NCBI GenBank assembly: GCA_902489945.1 | Contig: CABUBZ010000045.1 | Coordinates: 1 to 16,398, forward strand | Source of the DNA: an uncultured Collinsella sp. | Lineage (GTDB): Bacteria; Actinomycetota; Coriobacteriia; Coriobacteriales; Coriobacteriaceae | Length of the DNA stretch: 16,398 nt | Reading direction: 5' to 3' | In this document: one piece after another, positions 1 through 6,240 of the stretch | How positions within the stretch are numbered: the stretch's first letter is position 1 | Layout: the number at the start of each line of letters is the position of its first letter | Notes under the pieces: model-generated | What the model was told of the DNA's origin: nothing | The model's database searches: none | Seen by the model: only the letters and a program-made list of their open reading frames with translations | Program-made: the position numbers and the translations under genes

Positions 1-33
1 GGCGCGACCAGAAGGTCAGCGCCCTTTCGTTTC
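1..33 (+). terminator. Possible intrinsic terminator of an off-window gene
   Basis: A hairpin can be drawn directly: GGCGC (1-5) and GACC (6-9) pair with GGTC (14-17) and GCGCC (19-23), with loop AGAA and one bulged A at 18. It is followed by a T-rich stretch (24-33). This fits a terminator of a plus-strand gene lying left of the window, but that gene is not visible and the T-tract is interrupted by C and G. Confidence 0.4.
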
Positions 34-82
34 ACGTCACCTTGTCTCAAATGCGACCCGCTCGCTATCCGTCCTCTACCTG

Positions 83-129
83 CGGCGTTGTCTTGCTCCG
101 GATGCGGCAGTTAGGGACGTTCCTTTTCT
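83..129 (+). repeat. Dispersed repeat, left copy (inverted partner at 16258-16306)
   Basis: About 47 bases starting with CGGCGTTGTCTTGCT and ending with GGGACGTTCCTTTTCT recur on the opposite strand at 16258-16306, with only a few substitutions and two single-base insertions. After the shared block the two copies diverge: this copy runs into a CTAGTCA palindrome, the other into a GCCGGCAG word. It lies outside any gene. It behaves like a dispersed intergenic repeat; whether it is mobile cannot be told from two copies. Confidence 0.75.
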
Positions 130-175
130 AGTCATTGGAGACGTTCTTGTTTGACTAGTCGTTTAAGAACGTCCC
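114..175. repeat. Imperfect palindrome with GGGACGTTC arms
   Basis: GGGACGTTC (114-122) is the reverse complement of GAACGTCCC (167-175), and the inner words CTAGTCA (128-134) and TGACTAG (152-158) also pair. The left arm belongs to the dispersed repeat at 83-129. The structure has no protein-coding sense and sits between convergent transcription units, so it may be a REP/MITE-like element that can fold as RNA. Confidence 0.55.
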
Positions 176-230
176 CAACGACTACCCGGGGGAGTTGCCT
201 TACCTCGTGGCGGTCTTCTAGCAGAAAAAC

Positions 231-352
231 CAAGTGAGTAGGCTTTTTGCAGGAGGCCAAGCACGCCCCAAAACGCCACAGCTCTGACCTGCAGTTTTTA
301 TAGATCATTTGTCGCGATGTGCTCGGCAAGTTCAAAAAAGTCTACTCACTTG
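231..352. repeat. Wide inverted repeat, 18-bp arms
   Basis: The arms CAAGTGAGTAGGCTTTTT (231-248) and AAAAAGTCTACTCACTTG (335-352) are complementary at 17 of 18 positions and enclose 86 bases with no clear coding content. The element ends about 30 bases before the terminator of the ABC operon. The outer-arm-plus-unique-core layout resembles the two larger palindromes at 3567-3726 and 6914-7063, although the sequences differ. Confidence 0.65.
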
Positions 353-373
353 CATCCGAAACGCACCAGATAG

Positions 374-418
374 GCAAAAATAACCGCCGCGAGAGGGCCC
401 CAGCCCCTTCGCGGCGGT
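374..418 (-). terminator. Intrinsic terminator of the ABC transporter operon
   Basis: A perfect 10-bp stem (ACCGCCGCGA at 383-392 with TCGCGGCGGT at 409-418) closes a GC-rich loop. Read on the minus strand, it is followed at once by TTATTTTTG (374-382). It starts 38 bases past the permease stop codon, the expected place to end the ABC operon. Confidence 0.85.
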
Positions 419-455
419 CATACGCCTCTGATTTTGCGACGATTTTGCCCGCTTG

Positions 456-2678
456 TTACTCGCTGTAGCGGGTAGCGATGGCAGCTTGTACCATTCCGGC
501 GCTCATGAGGTAGGTCACCAGGAAGTAGCCACCGCATGCTGCCAGGAAGATTGCACAGGTGAGGCCCACGGTGCCGCCGATGCTCATATTTCCAAATATG
601 CTCACCAGCTCGATGATCACCTTAAGTGCCACAAAGGAGTGCGCCAAGCCCACTGCCAGCGGGAACAGGAAGAATACCGCTTGCTGCGCCATCACCGAAT
701 GGCGAATCTGGCGGTCGTCGCAGCCGATCTGTGCCAGCACACGATAGCTGCGGCTGCCGTCGGCCACGTTGGAGAGTTGCTGGATCGACAGAATCGCCGC
801 GCATGCAACAACCAATACAAAGCCGATGTAGATGGCTAGGTAGCTAATAAGACCGTTCATTTGCGCTGCTTGCGTGTACATCTCGGAGCGTGTGATGAAG
901 GTTCCCCACGACCCCGGCTCCTTGCCGTCAACGAGCAGATTGTCGAGCACAGTGTATTTAATACTCTCGTCTGCCTCGGTCGTATCCATCCCCTGTTTGT
1001 AGTTAACGAGCAGGCTACTGGAATACGGCTGCAGATTAAGTTGGGACAACAGCTCGTCGGCAACGACGACGGTACCCGGATTACTGCCCATCGCCGAGTT
1101 GGCGATGGCCGCCGTATCTTCGTCCGACTTATCGGTTGCGGGCTTGAGCGTATGCCCGCCCAAGGTAAGGGCATGGCCGCCAGCCATATACTTGGTGTAC
1201 AGGTCGACCAGCTCGCCGCCCATATCACACGTGAGCAGATACTGGTCGTGACCGATGTGCACCGGCTCCTCGCCCATCATCTGACGCAGTTTGTTGTACT
1301 GGCTCGCCGGCGTCACAAACAGACCCATCGTATCGGCATTGCTACCCCCGAACGCCTTGGGAAGCTTTTCGCCCATGGTCTTGCACATCTCACTTGGAGT
1401 CACCGAAGGATCCGAGCCGCCAAGCGGGTAACTCAGATACGAATCGATCTGCACATGCTCACCGGCAACATCGGCGATACTGACCTTCTTGCCGGTCTCG
1501 TCGTTGTTGTCCGCCGACTTGCCCTTACGATCGCCGTGCCATGGATCGCCGTGCCATGCGGAGTACAAATCGACCGTACTATCGGCCAGCACCATGCGAT
1601 CGGCCTCAGACGGATTGACATACTCCTTGTAGTAGTCGAGCGTTTCGGGCGTGTAATAGATATACGTCTGCGACATGTCGGCCGGATTATAGCGCTCCAG
1701 GTTTTCGTTCATCACGTTGGCAATCGACATACCGCACGTCACCGAGGTGATGGCCAAAAACAGGAGCATCGCGATGACGCCCATCGAAAAGCACACCGTA
1801 TTAACCTTCGCCGCAAGCTGGCGCACGGTAAACATGTTGAGGCCGCGCCAATACACGCCGCGCAGGCTCTGCAGCAGCTTGATGAGCATGCCCGAGAGTC
1901 CCCAGAACAGGGCAAAGGTGCCCACGGTAACCATAGCGGTCGTAATACCAAACTGGTTCATGGCCTCTTGCAGCTTGCTGTCCGTCGCGGTTAGCGGGAA
2001 CCCATCACGTAGCAGACGGTAATAGGCCACGCCCACCAGCACCGCGCCCACGACAAAGATGGCAATCGCGATCCAGGGGTTGCGTGTCTTGATGCTCTCG
2101 TTGCGACGCTCGGCACCCATAAGCTCGATGAGTTTGGTACGACGCACGGCGCGAAGGTTCAGTAGTAGCGTGAGCACAAACATCACGAGCATGCAGGCAA
2201 GGGTCAGGCTGAACGCATGCACCGAGAAAAAGAAGTGGAAATTGGCGATCTGTGTCTTAAAGAGCGAGGCCGTAAAGAACGTCATGAGCTGGGAGAGTCC
2301 CACGCCCAGCACAATGCCGGCGACAAAGGCGCCGACCGAGACGATCACCGTCTCGAGCGCCATGATCGTGGCGACGCGCCCGCGCCCCATGCCGAGCACC
2401 TGGTACAGGCCAAACTCCTTCTTGCGGCGTTTCATGATGAAGTTGTTGGCATACACCATCAAAAAGGCCATGACACCGGCCAAAAAGTACGTCAGGTCGC
2501 CGAGCATGCTGCCCATAACCTGCGCCAAGCCCTCTTCATCGATTCCGGCGATGTCGACCTGCATCGAGATGGTGTTAAAAGCATAGAAGACCGTGACGCC
2601 CAGGGTGAGCGTCAAAAGGTAGACGAGGTAGTCGCGGCCGGCGCGGCGGACGTTACCCCAAGCGAGTTTACAGAGCAT
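456..2678 (-). CDS. BceB-type ABC transporter permease (FtsX family)
   Basis: Membrane subunit of a BceAB-type ABC transporter, a family that senses and removes cell-wall-active antimicrobial peptides. The 740-residue protein shows the family layout. It has TM1 near residues 15-38, then TM2 followed by the charged loop RRKKEFGLYQVLGMG, then five further helices to about residue 316. A large extracytoplasmic domain follows (about 320-610), and three C-terminal helices form the second FtsX core. The start chosen is ATG at 2678, because GAGGG lies 5 bases upstream and relatives begin with a similar MLxKLAxxN sequence; a GTG at 2690 would add four residues. It overlaps the ATPase gene by 11 bases, so the two are probably translationally coupled. 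The substrate is unknown. No sensor kinase or response regulator, the usual partners, lies beside it in the window. Confidence 0.88.
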   Translation of the reverse strand: MLCKLAWGNVRRAGRDYLVYLLTLTLGVTVFYAFNTISMQVDIAGIDEEGLAQVMGSMLGDLTYFLAGVMAFLMVYANNFIMKRRKKEFGLYQVLGMGRGRVATIMALETVIVSVGAFVAGIVLGVGLSQLMTFFTASLFKTQIANFHFFFSVHAFSLTLACMLVMFVLTLLLNLRAVRRTKLIELMGAERRNESIKTRNPWIAIAIFVVGAVLVGVAYYRLLRDGFPLTATDSKLQEAMNQFGITTAMVTVGTFALFWGLSGMLIKLLQSLRGVYWRGLNMFTVRQLAAKVNTVCFSMGVIAMLLFLAITSVTCGMSIANVMNENLERYNPADMSQTYIYYTPETLDYYKEYVNPSEADRMVLADSTVDLYSAWHGDPWHGDRKGKSADNNDETGKKVSIADVAGEHVQIDSYLSYPLGGSDPSVTPSEMCKTMGEKLPKAFGGSNADTMGLFVTPASQYNKLRQMMGEEPVHIGHDQYLLTCDMGGELVDLYTKYMAGGHALTLGGHTLKPATDKSDEDTAAIANSAMGSNPGTVVVADELLSQLNLQPYSSSLLVNYKQGMDTTEADESIKYTVLDNLLVDGKEPGSWGTFITRSEMYTQAAQMNGLISYLAIYIGFVLVVACAAILSIQQLSNVADGSRSYRVLAQIGCDDRQIRHSVMAQQAVFFLFPLAVGLAHSFVALKVIIELVSIFGNMSIGGTVGLTCAIFLAACGGYFLVTYLMSAGMVQAAIATRYSE

Positions 2679-3453
2679 CGGAGCCCTCACCGCCCATCAT
2701 GGCAACGACCTCCATAATGCGGTCGAAGAACTCTCGGCGGTCGGTGTCGCCGCGGCGCAGCTCGGTGAAGATCTTGCCGTCGCGGATAAACAGCACACGG
2801 CTCGTGTAGCTGGCGGCAAAGCTGTCGTGCGTGACCATGAGCACGGTGGCGCGCAGGCGGCGGTTGAGGGCCTCTAGGCTCTCGAGCAGCAGGCGGGCGC
2901 TTTTGGAGTCGAGGGCGCCGGTAGGCTCGTCGGCCATGATCATGGTGGGGTCGGTGACGAGCGCGCGAGCCGCGGCAACGCGCTGCTGCTGGCCGCCGGA
3001 CATCTGGTAGGGATACTTGTCGAGCACCTGACTGATAGACAGGCGCGCTGCCACATCCTGCACGCGGGTCGAGATCTCTGCCGAGTTTGTGCGGGCGATG
3101 GTGAGCGGCAGGGCGATGTTCTCGCGTGCCGTGAGCGTATCGAGCAGGTTGGAGTCCTGGAAGATAAAGCCGAGCTCCTCGCGGCGGAACTGCGAGAGCT
3201 TAGCCTGCTTCATGCGTGTTACGTCCTGCCCGTTGATGCGGATCGTGCCACTTGTAGCGCTATCGATGGTCGACACGCAGTTGAGCAACGTCGACTTGCC
3301 CGAGCCCGAAGCGCCCATGATGCCAACAAATTCGCCGCGGTTGACGGTAAAGCTGACGTCGTTGAGCGCACGGGTCACGTTGCCCAGCGCTCCATATACC
3401 TTTTCGAGATGCGCGACCTCCAGTACCGGGGTCGCCATGTGCGTGGTTTGCAT
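2668..3453 (-). CDS. BceA-type ABC transporter ATP-binding protein
   Basis: Nucleotide-binding subunit for the permease encoded just downstream. The 261-residue protein carries Walker A GASGSGKST (about residues 47-55), a Q-loop in GFIFQDSNLL, the signature MSGGQQQRVAAARAL (about 151-165), Walker B MIMADEPTGALDS and the switch histidine in MVTHD. The sequence around the Q-loop and D-loop is of the MacB/LolD/BceA group. The ATG at 3453 is preceded by AAAGGA at a suitable distance; a second ATG lies five codons in (MATPVLEV). It is the first gene of a two-gene operon. Together the pair probably expels, or frees targets from, peptide antibiotics, by analogy with BceAB; the exact substrate is not readable from sequence. 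Confidence 0.9.
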   Translation of the reverse strand: MQTTHMATPVLEVAHLEKVYGALGNVTRALNDVSFTVNRGEFVGIMGASGSGKSTLLNCVSTIDSATSGTIRINGQDVTRMKQAKLSQFRREELGFIFQDSNLLDTLTARENIALPLTIARTNSAEISTRVQDVAARLSISQVLDKYPYQMSGGQQQRVAAARALVTDPTMIMADEPTGALDSKSARLLLESLEALNRRLRATVLMVTHDSFAASYTSRVLFIRDGKIFTELRRGDTDRREFFDRIMEVVAMMGGEGSDAL

Positions 3454-3767
3454 ACCGAGTCCTTTCTTGCGATTAGTCTACGGCATCTATAGTCGCAAGA
3501 AGACGAGTCGGCTACCATCGATATGGCTTACGCTTGCCTTACCGTTGTGTAAGGTACGGGTAGCTAATTTGGGACGGGCTTTTTTGACTACTGAGCGCAT
3601 GATTTTTCTGGGACGGGGATTAAAAAATCATTATGTACCGAATGATTTTTTAATCCCCGTCCCAGAAAAATCATCGACGAGGCAAAGGGGCATCCCGTGG
3701 GTAGTCAAAAAAGCCCCGTCCCAAATGAACCGCCCTGCCGCGTGTTGATGTTGAGAGAGGACTCCTG
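3454..3767. other. Divergent intergenic region, ABC operon / Nudix-Vsr gene
   Basis: This 314-base gap separates two divergent transcription units, so it must hold promoters for both. I see no convincing consensus promoter. On the ABC side there are two dyads: CTTGCGA (3466-3472) with TCGCAAG (3493-3499), and CCTTAC (3537-3542) with GTAAGG (3549-3554). Either could be a regulator site. The rest (3567-3726) is a 160-bp nested palindrome whose right edge is only 41 bases from the start codon of the Nudix-Vsr gene. Confidence 0.6.
3567..3726. repeat. 160-bp nested palindromic element
   Basis: Two inverted repeats are nested. The outer arms (3567-3591 and 3701-3726) match apart from one extra G/C. 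The inner arms (3599-3632 and 3641-3674) are perfectly complementary over 34 bp around an 8-base loop. Both contain the word GGGACGGG. The 13-mer GGTAGCTAATTTG overlapping the left edge (3559-3571) recurs at 14704-14716. It lies between divergent genes, so it is not an obvious terminator. It is more like a MITE or REP-type intergenic element, or a long RNA hairpin in one of the two leaders. Confidence 0.85.
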
Positions 3768-4757
3768 TTGAAGACTGTTCATGTTGCCGCTGGGATCATT
3801 CGCAAGGAAGGATCCGACGAGCTACTGGCCGTGCAGCGCGGCTATGGCGACATGCAGGGACTTTGGGAATTCCCCGGCGGCAAGCTCATGCGCGGCGAGA
3901 CGCCCGAGGACGCCGTACGCCGCGAGCTTATGGAGGAGCTGCAGGTAAAAGTCACCAACCTGCGCGATTTCTACACCGTTGAGTATGACTACCCCGATTT
4001 TCATCTCTCCATGGAGTGCTACTACTGCTCGCTCGCCGATGAATCCGATAAGCCTCAGAAGCACGACCGCCAGCTTGATATCCGCTGGATTCCGCGCACC
4101 TCGCTTGCCACGGTGGAATGGATGCCCGCAGACAAGGGGCTCATCGATGCTCTGATTGAGCTGAAGGAAGATCGGCTTGAGGCCAACGGCACTGCCAACG
4201 ACGCCGAGGCCACCACGACCGACGAGCCCGCCACCAAACCCAAGCGCGCACCGAAGCGCCGCAGCAAAAAGCGTCCCAAGCCTGGCCTGCTGGACGGCAT
4301 CGACACCTCGGACCTTTCCGCCGACGAACGTGAACTCGTGCGCCGTCGCGCCGCTATAAAAAAGTCCATGAAGGGTAACAAGCGCGCCAACACCAAGCCC
4401 GAGCTGCTCGTACGCCAGCGCCTGCGGGCAGCAGGTCTTACGGGCTATCGCTTGGAATGGAAGGTTCCCGGCAAACCCGATATCGCCTTTCCCGGGCGCA
4501 AGATCGCCATCTTCGTCAACGGCTGCTTTTGGCATCGCTGCCCCAAGTGCAACCCTAGCCAGCCCAAGCGCAACGTTGAGTTTTGGGAGGCAAAGTTCCG
4601 TCGCAACGTCGAGCGCGACCGCGCTGCCATCAACGCACTTACCCAAATGGGCTGGACGCCCATCACCGTCTGGGAATGCGAGCTCAAGAAAGACCGCATC
4701 GATGCCACCATGGAAAAGGTCATCGAGCAGGTACGGGCTGCAGAGCCGCAGCGCTAA
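3768..4757 (+). CDS. Nudix hydrolase (MutT/NudG-like) fused to Vsr-type mismatch endonuclease
   Basis: A 329-residue two-domain protein. Residues 1-135 are a Nudix hydrolase resembling MutT/NudG, which destroy oxidised or modified (d)NTPs. The Nudix box spans 38-60 (G38, E44, R52, E53, E56, E57), with the usual late Gly replaced by Gln59. A Lys/Arg/Pro-rich linker (about 138-186) leads to a Vsr domain (about 190-325), a fold that nicks beside T:G mismatches made by 5-methylcytosine deamination. The catalytic Asp is D238 in GKPDIAF. CFWHRCPKC (253-261) gives the active-site His (H256) and zinc-type Cys residues, and VWEC supplies a further Cys. The position of E. coli Vsr His64 is Asn251. TTG at 3768 is the start, with GAGAGAGG (3753-3760) seven bases upstream. 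No cytosine methyltransferase is in the window. Domain calls are firm; coupled function is inference. Confidence 0.9.
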   Translation: MKTVHVAAGIIRKEGSDELLAVQRGYGDMQGLWEFPGGKLMRGETPEDAVRRELMEELQVKVTNLRDFYTVEYDYPDFHLSMECYYCSLADESDKPQKHDRQLDIRWIPRTSLATVEWMPADKGLIDALIELKEDRLEANGTANDAEATTTDEPATKPKRAPKRRSKKRPKPGLLDGIDTSDLSADERELVRRRAAIKKSMKGNKRANTKPELLVRQRLRAAGLTGYRLEWKVPGKPDIAFPGRKIAIFVNGCFWHRCPKCNPSQPKRNVEFWEAKFRRNVERDRAAINALTQMGWTPITVWECELKKDRIDATMEKVIEQVRAAEPQR

Positions 4758-4857
4758 CAGCGAGCATTCACACGCTCCGCACGTCCGCGCCACGTCTACG
4801 CCACAAACCTTAGAAAGCCCTTAAGCTCAAAACCTTTCAAGAGTGTTACTCAATAGC

Positions 4858-4908
4858 CTTGACCTGCGGTTTCATCGTAACACCAAACCAGGTTAAGCCT
4901 TTCTTTAG
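4858..4908 (+). terminator. Weak candidate terminator after the Nudix-Vsr gene
   Basis: CTTGACCTGCGGTTT (4858-4872) can pair with AAACCAGGTTAAG (4885-4897), with one mismatch and a two-base bulge. The T-rich run CCTTTCTTT follows. It lies 100 bases past the stop codon, and the hairpin is imperfect, so this is only a candidate. The rest of 4758-5010 shows nothing clear apart from a CATAAT word at 4931-4936 that could be a -10 box for the small downstream frame. Confidence 0.35.
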
Positions 4909-5010
4909 CGCTTCTTTGCAGCAACCGCGGCATAATACTGCCAGCGCACGGGACCTAGCAGCACACCCCGTGCGCAATCTTTTGGTGGACATCGAGGAGG
5001 CCGCATAAGC

Positions 5011-5220
5011 ATGCATTCTTCCAACGGCGCAGCACAGCAGCCATCCCTAAATCATGCAAACCTTTTCTCCTTCCCCCCGACACAGAGAAACGGCCTCCTC
5101 GACTCCCCCACCACAAAAGCCAAACGCTCAACCGACCAGAGCCACAACTTGCGAGCATCGTTCGAAAGGCTCCAAGCATCCCTAGACAAGGCGTTCCCCG
5201 AACAGGCAAGAGCAATCTAA
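5011..5220 (+). CDS. Possible small protein, 69 residues, function unknown
   Basis: A short open frame, not recognised. It starts with ATG at 5011, preceded by GAGGAGG (4994-5000) at a spacing of 10 bases, which favours real translation. The product is polar and basic in the middle (KAKRSTDQS), without a membrane helix, signal peptide or Cys motif; its C-terminus (about 46-66) could form one amphipathic helix. It ends 25 bases before the AraC gene, so it could share its transcript. An alternative is that this is leader or spacer sequence. Confidence 0.4.
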   Translation: MHSSNGAAQQPSLNHANLFSFPPTQRNGLLDSPTTKAKRSTDQSHNLRASFERLQASLDKAFPEQARAI

Positions 5221-5233
5221 GCCCATCGCGCTT

Positions 5234-5239
5234 TATACT
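5234..5239 (+). promoter_or_regulatory. Candidate -10 box placed for a leaderless AraC mRNA
   Basis: TATACT ends six bases before the AraC start codon. If used, transcription would begin at or next to the A of ATG 5246. The absence of any Shine-Dalgarno sequence there agrees with leaderless translation. No good -35 box is visible 16-18 bases upstream, so this stays tentative. Confidence 0.35.
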
Positions 5240-5245
5240 GATGCC

Positions 5246-6184
5246 ATGCGAAACATGGATCACATAGAATTGCACCGCGGAGGACGCGAAGAAGCGTTTC
5301 CCGAGACCGCCGAAGACTGGCCCTATATTGCCGAACGCGCAGAATTCGCTCGCTATCCGGGCAATTCCGTCCCCTGGCACTGGCATTCCGAAGTTGAGCT
5401 TTTCTACATGGAGCAGGGAGCGATTGACTATCGAACGCGCGCGGCTCATGAGCACGTACGCTTTGAGGAAGGGTCCGCCGGCTTTATCAACGGCGGCGTT
5501 TTGCACAGCACGCTGCAATCACCCAATTCGGCGCCAGCCATTCAAATGCTGCATATCTTTCAGCCGTCGATGCTCGGCGATCCCGCGGGACGTCTCCAAA
5601 AGCGCTACATCAACCCATTGCTTCAATGTCGAGGCGTCGATGTGCTCAAATGGTCGCCCACCAACCCCGACGATATGCCCTTTATCGATTTGCTAAAGAG
5701 TTCCTTTAACCACGACCTTCAACGGCCGCAGAACGAGATGGCGCTTCGGAATAGCTTGTCAGAGCTCTGGATTCAGATTTACGCCAAGGCCGAACCGCTC
5801 TTTTCCTCCGACAACGCCTCTTGGATGACCAACCGCGACGTACAGTTCAAGGCAATCCTGGACTATATCCGCGCAAACTATGCAGCCGCTATAGATGTGC
5901 CCCAGATGGCATCTGCAGCCGGCGTAAGCGAAAGAGAGTGTTACCGCATTATCGAAGCTTGCGCAGGAACGACCCCGGCGGCATATCTGCGCGCATACCG
6001 CGTAAACCGTGCTTGCGAACTTTTGGCACACACCACGCGAACGGTCCAGACAGTCGCGCGCCAATGCGGCTTTGCGACAGCAAGCCATCTTGGCCAGGTA
6101 TTTAAAGAACAAATGGGATGCACTCCTTCGAGCTATCGAGCAGCGAGGCAGAATCTCGATAGCACCAGGCAGAAATCCCGCTAG
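5246..6184 (+). CDS. AraC-family transcriptional regulator with cupin sensor domain
   Basis: A 312-residue regulator. The N-terminal half is a cupin-like sensor with the HWHSEVELFY metal/ligand-pocket motif (about residues 45-54) and NGGVLHS further on. The C-terminal hundred residues (about 205-305) hold the two helix-turn-helix units of AraC/XylS proteins: the first around VPQMASAAGVSERECYRII, the second around TVARQCGFATASHLGQVFK, ending in GCTPSSYR. The start at 5246 has no Shine-Dalgarno sequence. A TATACT word lies at 5234-5239, so the mRNA may be leaderless; ATG 5255 is an alternative start. A HAD phosphatase gene follows 56 bases downstream on the same strand and is the most likely partner or target. 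The inducer is unknown, probably a sugar or small metabolite. Confidence 0.88.
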   Translation: MRNMDHIELHRGGREEAFPETAEDWPYIAERAEFARYPGNSVPWHWHSEVELFYMEQGAIDYRTRAAHEHVRFEEGSAGFINGGVLHSTLQSPNSAPAIQMLHIFQPSMLGDPAGRLQKRYINPLLQCRGVDVLKWSPTNPDDMPFIDLLKSSFNHDLQRPQNEMALRNSLSELWIQIYAKAEPLFSSDNASWMTNRDVQFKAILDYIRANYAAAIDVPQMASAAGVSERECYRIIEACAGTTPAAYLRAYRVNRACELLAHTTRTVQTVARQCGFATASHLGQVFKEQMGCTPSSYRAARQNLDSTRQKSR

Positions 6185-6240
6185 CCTTTCTTCTGTCACC
6201 GCATCAAACTTGCAGGCAAACAACAGAGAGGAACAATCAT

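Larger units (their letters stand above)
24..370. other. Gene-poor repeat-rich interval
   Basis: I find no convincing gene here. A 67-codon minus-strand open frame at 132-335 lacks a ribosome binding site, has no recognisable domain and spans repeat arms, so I do not call it. The interval holds one copy of a dispersed repeat (83-129), an imperfect palindrome (114-175) and a wide inverted repeat (231-352). It lies between the convergent ends of an unseen left-hand gene and the ABC transporter operon. Confidence 0.6.

Noticed and set aside
132..335. 67-codon minus-strand frame in the left interval
   Set aside because: It runs across repeat arms, has no ribosome site and has no recognisable similarity.
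861..1994. 377-codon plus-strand frame inside the permease gene
   Set aside because: It is antisense to a protein with a full BceB topology; it is rich in His, Arg and Gln, with no domain.
3567..3726. Nested palindrome as a simple intrinsic terminator
   Set aside because: It lies between divergent genes, so neither neighbour ends here. Its size and two-layer symmetry also do not fit.
3822..4793. 323-codon minus-strand frame opposite the Nudix-Vsr gene
   Set aside because: The plus-strand frame carries two complete domain signatures. The reverse frame has none and no start signal.
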